Made by a program: the position numbers and the translations under genes. Source: Beduinella massiliensis (lineage in GTDB: Bacteria > Bacillota > Clostridia > Christensenellales > Aristaeellaceae). Taken from it: DNA of 64,000 nt. Every line of letters begins with the position of its first letter. Positions within the stretch are counted from its first letter, which is position 1. This document shows, piece after piece, positions 8,155 through 16,302 of the stretch. The DNA is taken from NCBI RefSeq assembly GCF_900199405.1, contig NZ_LT963430.1, positions 3,855,894 through 3,919,893 on the forward strand, written 5' to 3'. A model generated the notes under the pieces. The model had not been told where the DNA came from. It ran no database searches and saw nothing but the letters and a program-made list of their open reading frames with translations.

Positions 8155-9597
8155 TCAGTAGGCCTTTGCAAAGTACATGACCTTTTCGGCCTTCTTGCCG
8201 CAGCAGACGCAGGTGCCGCCCACGGGCGTCTGGTCAAAAGGCATGTTGCGGCTCGTCGCGCCGGTGAGCTCCTTGATCTTGTCCTCGCAGGCCTGCTCGC
8301 CGCACCACATGGCCTTTGCGTAGCCGCCGTTCACCTGCGCGGTCAGTTCGTCCATGTCCTGCACGACCTTCGTGTGCTCGTCGCGGAAGGCGCGGGCAAT
8401 CTCGAACATGTTCTGATGCACGTCCTCCAGCAGCGCGCCCACCTCGCCCGCAAGGCCGCTCAGCGCGAGGGGCTTCTTCTCGAACGTATCACGCCGGACG
8501 GAGAGCACCTGGCCCGCCTCGATGTCGCGGGGGCCGACCTCCAGACGCACGGGCACGCCCTTGAGCTCCCATTCGTTGAACTTCCAGCCCGCGGAGACGT
8601 TGTCGCGGTCGTCCAGCTTCACACGGATTCCCGCGGCCGCGAGCTCATCCCGAATCTCCTGGCACTTCTCCATCACGCCGCCCTTGTGCGCGGCGATGGG
8701 CAGGATGACGACCTGAACAGGAGCGACCCTGGGGGGCAGCTTGAGCCCGCGTTCGTCGCCGTGCGTCATGATGATCGCGCCGATTAAGCGAGTGGACACG
8801 CCCCAGCTCGTCTCGTGGCAGTATTCCAGCTTGCCGTCCTTGGACAGGTACGTGATGTCAAAGGGCTCCGCAAAGTTGGTGCCGAAATTGTGGCTGGTGC
8901 CGCTCTGCAAGGCCTTGCCGTCCTGCATCATGGCTTCCACGCTGTAGGTCGCGCGCGCGCCCGCGAACTTTTCCTTTTCGCTCTTCTGGCCGGAATAGAC
9001 GGGCACGGCCAGCACGTTTTCGCAGAATTCGTGATAGACGCGCAGCATCTGCATCGTCTCCTCCTGCGCCTCCTCGGCCGTGGCGTGCACGGTATGGCCC
9101 TCCTGCCACAGGAATTCCGCGGTGCGCAGGAAAGGGCGCGTTGTCTTCTCCCAGCGCATGACCGAGCACCACTGGTTGTACTTGAGCGGCAGGTCGCGCC
9201 AGGACTGCACCCACTTGGAGTACATCGTGCAGAAGATCGTCTCGCTCGTGGGGCGCACAGCCATGCGCTCCTGCAGGGGCTCGGTGCCGCCCTGTGTGAC
9301 CCATGCCACCTCGGGCGCGAATCCCTCCACGTGGTCTGCCTCCTTGAGCAGCAGGCTCTCGGGGATCAGCATGGGCATGGAGACGTTTTCGTGCCCCGTG
9401 GCCTTAAACCGCGCGTCCAGCTCCTTCTGAATGAGCTCCCAGATGCCGTAGCCGTAGGGCTTGATCGCCATACAGCCGCGCACGGGCGTGTAATCCATGA
9501 GGTCGGCCTGCAGCACGACGTCGGTGTACCACTGCGAAAAGTTCTCGCTTCGGGGGGTGATGTGCTTGACAAACTCCTGATCGTTCTTCTTGGCCAT
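8155..9597 (-). CDS. proS: Prolyl-tRNA synthetase, archaeal/eukaryotic-like short type
   Basis: Charges tRNA-Pro in the cytosol. The ATG at 9597 has AGGAGG 9 bases upstream; in-frame codons further upstream run into the T-box terminator and are not used. The 480 residues fit the short form without the editing insertion of E. coli-type ProRS. Visible class II elements are the N-terminal ITPRSENFSQWYTD, RPTSET of motif 2 and GDERGLKLPPRVAP near motif 3, followed by an anticodon-binding domain. A C-terminal zinc-binding-like region (cysteines in MWCGEQAC and CVCCGKKAE) ends in the conserved tyrosine (FAKAY). It is monocistronic and T-box controlled. Confidence 0.96.
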   Translation of the reverse strand: MAKKNDQEFVKHITPRSENFSQWYTDVVLQADLMDYTPVRGCMAIKPYGYGIWELIQKELDARFKATGHENVSMPMLIPESLLLKEADHVEGFAPEVAWVTQGGTEPLQERMAVRPTSETIFCTMYSKWVQSWRDLPLKYNQWCSVMRWEKTTRPFLRTAEFLWQEGHTVHATAEEAQEETMQMLRVYHEFCENVLAVPVYSGQKSEKEKFAGARATYSVEAMMQDGKALQSGTSHNFGTNFAEPFDITYLSKDGKLEYCHETSWGVSTRLIGAIIMTHGDERGLKLPPRVAPVQVVILPIAAHKGGVMEKCQEIRDELAAAGIRVKLDDRDNVSAGWKFNEWELKGVPVRLEVGPRDIEAGQVLSVRRDTFEKKPLALSGLAGEVGALLEDVHQNMFEIARAFRDEHTKVVQDMDELTAQVNGGYAKAMWCGEQACEDKIKELTGATSRNMPFDQTPVGGTCVCCGKKAEKVMYFAKAY

Positions 9598-9631
9598 TTC
9601 GATTGTCCTCCTAAAAAGTCCATTAGGATAG

Positions 9632-9864
9632 AAAAAACCTTCGCCCCATGCAGGGACGAAGGAAGGTCTTCTTCGCGGTACCACCCGGCTTGGCGCATGC
9701 GCGCCCGCTCAATCCCCCTAACGCGGGGAAAACGCCGACGTTCTTGGCGCCGGGGCATGATGGAGACCGGAGACAAAACCGCCTGCACGCGCTGCCTTTC
9801 AGCCGATGGGCCGCGCTCTCTTTTTGCCGCCTGACTTCGTCTTTCTCCGTCGTCGCCGGTATGT
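9632..9864 (-). ncRNA. T-box riboswitch upstream of proS
   Basis: The minus strand carries the antiterminator T-box core GGGTGGTACCGCG (9674-9686), followed by a terminator stem CCTTCG/CGAAGG (9638-9662) and six T residues (9632-9637). A long structured Stem I region spans roughly 9700-9864. Uncharged tRNA-Pro should stabilise the antiterminator and allow proS transcription. I could not fix the specifier codon with confidence; several CC-containing triplets occur on the 3' side of Stem I. Confidence 0.9.
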
Positions 9865-9870
9865 GGGCTT

Positions 9871-9899
9871 ATTATACCCGCATGCAGGAAAAATTGCAA
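9871..9899 (-). promoter_or_regulatory. Promoter of the T-box-proS transcript
   Basis: TTGCAA (9894-9899), 17-bp spacer, perfect TATAAT (9871-9876) on the minus strand. Confidence 0.8.
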
Positions 9900-9963
9900 G
9901 GGGGTTCCCCGCTTTTCACGTGCAAATTGGATCGCACAGGCAAAAACCCTGCGCCGGACAAAG

Positions 9964-10000
9964 AAAAAAGCAGGAACCCGATTGCCCTCTAAGCCCCTGC
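9964..10000 (-). terminator. Terminator after the murB-to-pentapeptide gene block
   Basis: GCAGGGG/TTCCTGC stem (9970-10000) followed on the minus strand by six T residues, directly after the stop codon of the pentapeptide gene. Confidence 0.65.
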
Positions 10001-10669
10001 CTAAACCGGCTCGTCTTCCGACCGGATCGTAACCCCCAGCAGCCGCGCCAGGTCGCACGCCTGCAACGGCGAAACCGTCGCCCCCATCAGCTCGTCCCGG
10101 CCGCCCAGCACGATGCCGGAGATCTCGTTCGTCCGAAGATCCATGCCCTTCAACTTTGTACCGACAAATTCCGCTCCCGTAAGTTCGCAGCGCACGAACC
10201 GCACATTTTTCATCTCCGACTCCGCCATGCAGGCCTGCGACAGCTTGCAATCCTCGAAGTCTGCGAATTTAAACCTTCCCATCGCGAGGTTCGCGTACTG
10301 CATCTGGCAGCGGCTTAGCGCCGCGTGCATCAGCAGGCTCTCCTGTAGCCGCACGCCCAGACAGCGGCAGTCCTCAAAGAGCACGCGCTGAAACGCGCCG
10401 CCTGAAAAGTCCGCGCCCGACAGCTCGCAGCGGAGGAACGCCGCGTCCATGAAGCCAAAGCGCACCCCTTCGCAGGCAAGAAACGTGCAGCGCTCAAAGA
10501 TGCAGGCGCGAAATTCCGCCCGCGTCCCCGTCAGGCCCTCAAACATCACGCCCACGAAGCGGACGTCCTGAACGTCCTCCCCCTCTGCGAGCAGGGCGAG
10601 CGTCTGCGCGTCCAGCTCCTCCAAAACCCGCGGCTGCCTTGGCAACCGCGGACGCAGCAGCCCCTTCAC
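10001..10669 (-). CDS. Pentapeptide-repeat protein
   Basis: Cytosolic protein of 222 aa. From about residue 35 to 185 it shows A(D/N)(L/F)xx-like five-residue periodicity (examples LSGADFSGGAF, YANLAMGRFKF, LTGAEFVGTKL), which folds as a right-handed quadrilateral beta-helix. The repeats are rich in cysteine and often degenerate. The GTG start overlaps the crh stop codon by 4 bp, so it is translationally coupled to crh. Some family members mimic DNA and protect gyrase, but nothing here shows that; the role is unknown. Confidence 0.75.
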   Translation of the reverse strand: MKGLLRPRLPRQPRVLEELDAQTLALLAEGEDVQDVRFVGVMFEGLTGTRAEFRACIFERCTFLACEGVRFGFMDAAFLRCELSGADFSGGAFQRVLFEDCRCLGVRLQESLLMHAALSRCQMQYANLAMGRFKFADFEDCKLSQACMAESEMKNVRFVRCELTGAEFVGTKLKGMDLRTNEISGIVLGGRDELMGATVSPLQACDLARLLGVTIRSEDEPV

Positions 10670-10932
10670 TGGGCCTTAAAACCGGAGGCGATCAGCGCTG
10701 ACATCGCTTCCATCGCGCTCTGTTCGTCCTCGCCGTCGATACGCAGCAGGATGGCGTCGCCGGGGCCCACGCCCAGCGAAAGCACGCCCATCATGGATTT
10801 CGCGTTGATGGTCTTGGGGCCCTGCTCGATGAGAATGCGCGATGTGTAGCGGCATGCCGTCTGTACCAGCAGCGCGGCGGGCTTGGACTGGAGGCCCTCG
10901 GCGTTCTGAATGCTCACTTCTTTACGAATCAT
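10666..10932 (-). CDS. crh: Crh, catabolite-repression HPr-like protein
   Basis: Small cytosolic HPr-fold protein of 88 aa. The PTS phospho-acceptor His15 is replaced by Gln15 (GLQSKPAA), whereas Ser46 is kept in NAKSMMGVLSLG. That combination defines Crh: it cannot pass phosphate in the PTS but can be phosphorylated by HPr kinase on Ser46 and act as CcpA co-repressor. Its place directly after whiA (4-bp ATGA overlap) matches the Bacillus crh locus. An alternative name in automated annotation would be HPr family phosphocarrier protein. Confidence 0.88.
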   Translation of the reverse strand: MIRKEVSIQNAEGLQSKPAALLVQTACRYTSRILIEQGPKTINAKSMMGVLSLGVGPGDAILLRIDGEDEQSAMEAMSALIASGFKAQ

Positions 10933-11897
10933 GTTGGGGTTCCTCCTTCGCTCTTTTGCCTTAATTCCTGCGCAAAGTCGTACAGCCTGCGCAGGCGATG
11001 GTTCACGCCCGACTTTCCCACGGGCGGGTCTAACATTTCACCCAGTTCCTGAAGCGATACCTCGCGGTAGTCGAGCCGCAGCTTCGCCACCTCGCACAGC
11101 AGCGGCGGCAGGTTTTCAAGGCCGTAATGGTCGCGGATATACTCGATCGCTTCCACCTGCCGGGTCGAGGCGTCCAGCGTCTTTTGCAGGTTGGCGCTGT
11201 CGCAGTTGACCATGCGATTGACGTTGTTGCGGATGTCCTTCTGAATGCGGATGTTTTCCAGCTCGCACAGCGCGGCGTGCGCCCCGATGAGGGACAGCAG
11301 CGTCACGATCTGCTCCCCTTCTTTTAAGTATATCACATACGAGCCTTTTCGGTGAACGACTTTCACATTCAGATCGTATTTACCGATGAATTTCATGAGC
11401 GAGGCGGCAAAGTTCTCGTCCGACACCACGAATTCCAGATGATATTCCCGCTCCGGGTTGGCGATGGACCCGCCCGCGAGGAACGCGCCGCGCACGAACG
11501 CCCTGCGGCAGCACTTGCGGCTGACGATGTCCTTGGGAATCGTGCGCCTGATGCCGATGTGCCCCTGCTCGCTGCGCCTGAGGATACCACAGCCCTCCAG
11601 CGCGAAGGCCGCCTCGTCGTCATGCAGCGTCAGACGATAGGTGTTGCGCCCGCCCAGGCGCGTATGGCGCAGCGTGGTCAGCTCCGGCTGCACGTCGAAC
11701 AGGCGCTTGAAGAGCGTGTAGACGCGCCGGGCTGTCGCTGCGTTTTCGCTTTCCACCGTAAGGCGCATGCGCCCCGCGCTCATGAGCCCGATGGTGCCGC
11801 TGACGGAGACGATGGCCGCCAACTCCGCGAGCATGCAGCATACGCTCTCCGGCTCAATGCGGGCCAGCTCGTCCTTTGTATCTGAAGAAAATGACAT
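10929..11897 (-). CDS. whiA: WhiA, DNA-binding protein
   Basis: The start is the ATG at 11897 (MSFSSDTKDELARI) with GGAGGC just upstream, giving 322 aa, close to the 316 of Bacillus. The longer open frame upstream overlaps rapZ in another frame and is not coding. An N-terminal LAGLIDADG-like homing-endonuclease fold (residues about 1-220; RRAFVRGAFLAGGSI in its middle) is followed by a C-terminal helix-turn-helix (LQELGEMLDPPVGKSGVNHR). WhiA affects division and chromosome segregation in Firmicutes. It sits between rapZ and crh; yvcK, normally next to it, is absent. Confidence 0.95.
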   Translation of the reverse strand: MSFSSDTKDELARIEPESVCCMLAELAAIVSVSGTIGLMSAGRMRLTVESENAATARRVYTLFKRLFDVQPELTTLRHTRLGGRNTYRLTLHDDEAAFALEGCGILRRSEQGHIGIRRTIPKDIVSRKCCRRAFVRGAFLAGGSIANPEREYHLEFVVSDENFAASLMKFIGKYDLNVKVVHRKGSYVIYLKEGEQIVTLLSLIGAHAALCELENIRIQKDIRNNVNRMVNCDSANLQKTLDASTRQVEAIEYIRDHYGLENLPPLLCEVAKLRLDYREVSLQELGEMLDPPVGKSGVNHRLRRLYDFAQELRQKSEGGTPT

Positions 11898-11935
11898 AGT
11901 GCCTCCAAAGTGCTTTCGCGCCCCGGCACAGACGG

Positions 11936-12826
11936 TTACTTCGTCTGCCAGAGCAGCTTTTCCAGCTCGATATCCCGGTGGTTCACGTCCACCGCGAGCC
12001 CTTGCCCACGCAGGTACGCGCCCAGCGCCTCCGCGATAGCGACGGAACGGTGCGCGCCGCCCGTGCAGCCGATCGCGATCATCAGCCGATGCTTGCCCTC
12101 CTCGCGGTAGTGGGGCAGCAGGTAGTCCAGCAGTCCCTCCACGCGCGTCAGGAATTCCTGCGTCACAGGGCTCTGGAGCACGAAATCGCGCACGGGCGCC
12201 TCCAGCCCCGTGTACATGCAGATGTCCGGGATGTAAAACGGGTTGGGCAGAAAACGCACGTCCCATACCAGGTCGCTCTCTCTCGGTATGCCCCGCTTAA
12301 ATCCGAAGGAGAGGATCTCGATCAGCATTCGCGGTCCATCGGTGCCGACCTCGAAGATCATCTTGTCCGCGCGCGCCGCCGCCTGCCGCGGACGCAGGCC
12401 AGAGGTGTCCAGCACGTAGGTCGCGACCTCGCGCAGAGGCTGAAGGAGCTCGCGCTCGCGCAGGATCGCCTCGGTCAGCGACACGTCGGGTCCGGCCAGC
12501 GGGTGATCGCGGCGCGTCTCCTTGTAGCGCGTGATGAGCGCGTCGTCCGCTGCCTCCAAAAAGAGCGTCTCCACGGGATAGCCCGCTTCCCTCGCCTCTT
12601 CGATGATGCGGCAGACCGCGCGCGCATCGAAAAACGCGCCGCCGCGAATGTCCACCGCCATGGCGACCGCCTTCACCTGCGTAGAGGAAGCCGTGCACAG
12701 CTCCAGGAACTTGGGGATCATCATCGGCGGCAGGTTGTCCACGCAAAGAAAGCCGCTGTCCTCCAGATGGCGCAGCATGCCCGTCTTACCCGCGCCCGAA
12801 AGCCCCGTCACGATCATATATCTCAT
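11936..12826 (-). CDS. rapZ: RapZ/YvcJ nucleotide-binding protein
   Basis: Cytosolic P-loop protein of 296 aa. Walker A GLSGAGKT is at residues 8-15 and DNLPP follows at about 31-35. The C-terminal domain contains CTGGAHRSVAIAEAL, the most conserved stretch of the RapZ family. The enterobacterial homologue controls GlmS through small RNAs; the Bacillus homologue YvcJ has GTPase activity. It lies 8 bp after murB and 38 bp before whiA, so it is part of the same transcript. Confidence 0.95.
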   Translation of the reverse strand: MRYMIVTGLSGAGKTGMLRHLEDSGFLCVDNLPPMMIPKFLELCTASSTQVKAVAMAVDIRGGAFFDARAVCRIIEEAREAGYPVETLFLEAADDALITRYKETRRDHPLAGPDVSLTEAILRERELLQPLREVATYVLDTSGLRPRQAAARADKMIFEVGTDGPRMLIEILSFGFKRGIPRESDLVWDVRFLPNPFYIPDICMYTGLEAPVRDFVLQSPVTQEFLTRVEGLLDYLLPHYREEGKHRLMIAIGCTGGAHRSVAIAEALGAYLRGQGLAVDVNHRDIELEKLLWQTK

Positions 12827-12833
12827 TTGTAGC

Positions 12834-13742
12834 TTACTCCTCGCCTAAAATCCGAACCTCCGGCTCCAGGCGCACGCCGAACCGCGCCTCCACCGTATCC
12901 TGAACGTAAGCCATCAGCGCAAGGACGTCCCTCGCCGTGGCCCCGCCCGCATTGACCACAAAGCCCGTATGTTTTTCAGAAACCTGCGCGCCGCCGACAC
13001 GCACGCCGCGAAGGCCCGCCTCGTCGATCATCTGCGAGGCATAGCCGTTTTTCGGCCGTTTAAAGGTAGAGCCCGCGCTGGGCACGGTCAGCGGCTGCTT
13101 TTCGCGCCGCCGGCGGTTGAGCTCCGTCATCTGCGAAAGGAGTTCTTCGCGGTCGCCCGGGGAAAGCTGCACCGTCACCTCCGTCACGATCAGCCCACGC
13201 TCCATGAGCGCGCTCGTGCGATAGCCGTACTTGAGCTGCTCTCCGCACAGGCGTACGGCGTTTCCCTCCCCGTCCAGCGCGCTCACGCAGGAGACGATCT
13301 GCGCCATCTCGCCGCCATACGCGCCCGCGTTCATCACCGCCGCGCCGCCCAGCGTGCCCGGGATGCCGCAGCAGAACACCGCGCCCGACAGCCCCGCCCT
13401 CGCCGCCGCCTGCGACAGCGCGGACAAGGTAGCCCCCGCCTCGAGGGTCATCCGCGTGCCCTCCACCCGAATCGCCGCCATGCTGTCCGCGATGCGCAGC
13501 ACCACGCCGCGGATGCCGCCGTCCCGCACCAGCAGGTTGGATCCGTTGCCGATGACGGTCAGGCGCTCGCTCCGCTCCCGGCAGGCCGAAAGCACCGCAC
13601 GAATCTCCGCCGAAGAGGCCGCGTCCACCAGCAGGTCAGCCGGTCCACCCACGCAAAACGTCGTATAATCGCGCATGGGCGCGTCGGGAATCAGCCGCTG
13701 CTTTGGTATAAGGGGCGCAAGCGCCTCGTAAATGCCGTTCAT
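12834..13742 (-). CDS. murB: UDP-N-acetylenolpyruvoylglucosamine reductase
   Basis: FAD enzyme that reduces UDP-GlcNAc-enolpyruvate to UDP-MurNAc with NADPH, in peptidoglycan precursor synthesis. The ATG at 13742 (MNGIYEAL, 302 aa) is preceded by AGGAG. FAD-binding motifs GNGSNLLV and CGIPGTLGGAAVMNAGAYGG are present. Probable catalytic residues are Arg in YGYRTSAL, Ser in AGSTFKRP and Glu in the C-terminal RLEPEVRIL. It is first in the murB-rapZ-whiA-crh block and has its own promoter at 13772-13800. Confidence 0.96.
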   Translation of the reverse strand: MNGIYEALAPLIPKQRLIPDAPMRDYTTFCVGGPADLLVDAASSAEIRAVLSACRERSERLTVIGNGSNLLVRDGGIRGVVLRIADSMAAIRVEGTRMTLEAGATLSALSQAAARAGLSGAVFCCGIPGTLGGAAVMNAGAYGGEMAQIVSCVSALDGEGNAVRLCGEQLKYGYRTSALMERGLIVTEVTVQLSPGDREELLSQMTELNRRRREKQPLTVPSAGSTFKRPKNGYASQMIDEAGLRGVRVGGAQVSEKHTGFVVNAGGATARDVLALMAYVQDTVEARFGVRLEPEVRILGEE

Positions 13743-13771
13743 CCGCCGTCTCCTCAAAACTTGATGTCATT

Positions 13772-13800
13772 ATTGTATCCTGTCGGCGCGACGGTTACAA
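13772..13800 (-). promoter_or_regulatory. Promoter of the murB block
   Basis: TTGTAA (13795-13800), 17-bp spacer, TACAAT (13772-13777) on the minus strand, about 30 bp upstream of the murB start. Confidence 0.7.
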
Positions 13801-13827
13801 GCCCGCGCTACACATTTTCCACGTTTT

Positions 13828-14943
13828 TCAGTAAAACCCGACCGCATCGATCTGCGCGCCGCCGCTGCGAAGACCGAGCTGAGCGGCCTGCGAAAGCGCC
13901 GGGCCCTGCGCCTCCCAGGAAAAGGCGTTGGCGCATAGCAGCTCCTCCGACAGCAGGGGCTCAAAGACCTGAAGCAGCAGCGGCGTATCCCGCTGTGAAA
14001 AGGGATTCACACCCTCCCGCACCGGGAACAGACCGTACCCGCCCAGCAGCTTCTGGTTTTCTTCCAATAATAAATCCGACAGGAACGACACCGCCAGATC
14101 GCCCTGCGGCGCTCCCTTCAGCACGCTGCCCAGCAGCAGCATGTCCGTATAGGGCCGCTCCGGCGCTGCGACGGAAAACTCAAAGCCCTTGCCCGCCTCG
14201 CGCAGGGCGGCGAACCTGCGCACCTCGCGCTGCGTGCACACGAGCATCGCGGCGCGTCCCTGCGTGAAGTCCTGATACGCCTTCTGCGCGGTCGCGGCCA
14301 GCGCATCCTGCGGCAGCGCGCCCTCCGGAAGCTTGGAAAGCAGTCCCTGACTGGCCTCGCCCATGCAAAGCGCCGCCGCCGAAAAACAGCGCGTGCCGTC
14401 CGCCGGAATCTGAAGCGCGCTGACCGCGTGCTGCTTTTTCCCCTCCGCCTTGCGCATGGCGCCCGCGATCGACTCCTGCGTCCATGAGCCGTCGGCATAG
14501 GCCGTGTTGGCCAGCACACAGTAGCCGCCCATGCATACGGGCACGCCGTAGAGCACGTCCCGGCTGCGTCCGGCCGTCTCGATCTGCGGGCGAACCCCGG
14601 TCTCGCCCGCCACGGGCGTGAGCAGCTCCTCGGGGTTTGAAAGCGCGCCGGGCTCGTACAGCAGAAGATCCGGCAGGACCGCCTCCGCCGCCGTCAGTTC
14701 CTCCGGCTGCGCCCGGCGCACCCGCACGCTCACCCCTGCGTTTTCCTTTTCAAACAGGGCCGCCTGCTTGAGCACCCAGGCGTCCGAGCCCGTCCAGCCT
14801 TCGATCAGCCAGACCCTGAGCACGCGCCGGGGCGTTTGTTCGTACAGCGGCGGCGCGGAGGGCACGGCCAGCAGCCGCTGCGCTCCCAGCGCCAGGAGCG
14901 CCGTAACGGCCAGCGAAAGCGCGCAGACAATCCCTTTTCGCAT
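13828..14943 (-). CDS. Secreted solute-binding-protein-like protein, orphan
   Basis: Exported protein of 371 aa. The N-terminus MRKGIVCALSLAVTALLALG is a signal peptide or anchor; no lipobox cysteine is seen. VLRVWLIEGWTGSDAW, FEKENAGVSVRVRR, LPDLLLYEPG and DFTQGRAAMLVCTQREVRRF follow the order of extracellular sugar-binding proteins (SBP_bac type: opening strand, then a domain ending in a site that lists the captured protein's internal segments). No permease or ATPase gene is adjacent: upstream is potABCD on the other strand and downstream is murB. It could serve an unlinked transporter or be a sensor. Ligand unknown. Confidence 0.65.
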   Translation of the reverse strand: MRKGIVCALSLAVTALLALGAQRLLAVPSAPPLYEQTPRRVLRVWLIEGWTGSDAWVLKQAALFEKENAGVSVRVRRAQPEELTAAEAVLPDLLLYEPGALSNPEELLTPVAGETGVRPQIETAGRSRDVLYGVPVCMGGYCVLANTAYADGSWTQESIAGAMRKAEGKKQHAVSALQIPADGTRCFSAAALCMGEASQGLLSKLPEGALPQDALAATAQKAYQDFTQGRAAMLVCTQREVRRFAALREAGKGFEFSVAAPERPYTDMLLLGSVLKGAPQGDLAVSFLSDLLLEENQKLLGGYGLFPVREGVNPFSQRDTPLLLQVFEPLLSEELLCANAFSWEAQGPALSQAAQLGLRSGGAQIDAVGFY

Positions 14944-15097
14944 AAAATCCCTCCGTTTTCCGGCCGCCGGGCGGCCTGCCTCTCGCCCATCCTATGCAGA
15001 GTCCTGTCCTTTCAGGCCGGTTTTTTGAACAGAGCCCGCGGTTTTGCAAAAAGTTTATTATTTCTAAACACCGCAAACAATCCCGCAAAACTTTGTA

Positions 15098-15127
15098 TTG
15101 ACAGCAAACCCTGAGATGGATTATACT
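15098..15127 (+). promoter_or_regulatory. Promoter of potABCD
   Basis: TTGACA (15098-15103), 18-bp spacer, TATACT (15122-15127), about 85 bp upstream of potA. Confidence 0.75.
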
Positions 15128-15210
15128 AAACGCGTTTATCAAAGCATACGGTTTTACTCGAAATTGCAAAAGGCGGGCAGGACGGATGTTCTCCCCGCGA
15201 AGGAGCCGAC

Positions 15211-16302
15211 ATGGAGGAAGTCATCCTGTCCCTGAAGGGAATCGAAAAATCGTTCGGAGAGGGCGACGTGCTCGCCGGCATCGATCTTGACGTCTATAAA
15301 GGCGAGTTCGTCACGCTGCTGGGCTCTTCCGGCTGCGGAAAGACGACGACGCTGCGCATCATCGCGGGCCTTGAAACGCCGGATTCGGGCGCCATCATCT
15401 TAAACGGCCAGGACGTCACGGCGCTTGCCCCGGAACAGCGGAATGTCAATACCGTCTTTCAGAACTACGCGCTCTTTCCGCACATGAACGTGGAGAAGAA
15501 CGTCGCCTATGGCCTCAGAGTCCGAGGCGTCTCCAAGGCCGAAACGCAGGATCGCGTCCGGCAGATGCTGCGCCTGGTGCAGATGGAGGGTTTCGCCAAG
15601 CGCATGCCCGCACAGCTCTCCGGCGGCCAGCGTCAGCGCATCGCCATCGCGCGCGCTCTCTGCTGCAACCCGGCGCTGCTGCTATTGGACGAACCGTTGG
15701 GCGCGCTGGACCTGCAGCTGCGCCGCCAGATGCAGGTGGAGCTCAAGCGCCTGCAGGAGCGTCTGGGCATCACGTTCATTTACATCACCCACGACCAGGA
15801 AGAAGCGCTGGGGATGTCGGACCGCATCGCGGTCATGCAAGGCGGTCGCTTTGAACAGCTGGGCACGCCGGAGGACATCTTCGAGCGCCCGGCAACCCGC
15901 TACGTGGCGCAGTTCATCGGCCAAAGCACGATCCTGGAGGCGGACGTCGAATCCGTCGAGGGCGGCATGGCGCAGCTAACCTGTCCCGACGGCCGGGTGC
16001 GCGTCTCGCTCACGCGCGGACAGCTCCGTCCGGGCGAAGCGGCGACGCTGTGCATCCGCAACGAGCGCATGCACCTGAGCGTCAAGCCGGTCGAGGGTTT
16101 TTCCCTTGTGGGCACCGTCAACCTCAACCGCTATACGGGCGGCGCGCTGGTGACGCACGTGACGCTTCCCTCGGGGCTCGACGTCGCGGCGACGGGCTCC
16201 GGGCGCATGGAAGAAGCGCCTGCCGTCGGTTCGCGCGCCTACCTGTACTGGGATGCGGCGCAGGCGAGCGTGGTAGGAGGTGCGTCTCATGGCCGGGGCT
16301 AA
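15211..16302 (+). CDS. potA: Spermidine/putrescine ABC transporter ATP-binding protein
   Basis: ATPase subunit (363 aa) powering polyamine import. Walker A GSSGCGKT is at residues 38-45, signature LSGGQRQRIAIARAL at about 135-149, and Walker B LLLLDEPLGALD follows. The Q-loop (FQNYALFPHM) and H-loop (YITHDQEEAL) are intact. The C-terminal about 120 residues form the TOBE regulatory domain. It overlaps the potB reading frame by 14 bp. It is the only ATP-binding import subunit in the window. Confidence 0.95.
   Translation: MEEVILSLKGIEKSFGEGDVLAGIDLDVYKGEFVTLLGSSGCGKTTTLRIIAGLETPDSGAIILNGQDVTALAPEQRNVNTVFQNYALFPHMNVEKNVAYGLRVRGVSKAETQDRVRQMLRLVQMEGFAKRMPAQLSGGQRQRIAIARALCCNPALLLLDEPLGALDLQLRRQMQVELKRLQERLGITFIYITHDQEEALGMSDRIAVMQGGRFEQLGTPEDIFERPATRYVAQFIGQSTILEADVESVEGGMAQLTCPDGRVRVSLTRGQLRPGEAATLCIRNERMHLSVKPVEGFSLVGTVNLNRYTGGALVTHVTLPSGLDVAATGSGRMEEAPAVGSRAYLYWDAAQASVVGGASHGRG

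Noticed and set aside
9598-9684. Longer N-terminus for prolyl-tRNA synthetase
   Set aside because: The extension would translate the T-box terminator hairpin; the normal family start MAKKNDQEF has its own AGGAGG.
11898-12266. N-terminal extension of WhiA
   Set aside because: It overlaps the 3' part of rapZ in another frame and has no WhiA homology; the ATG at 11897 gives the family length.
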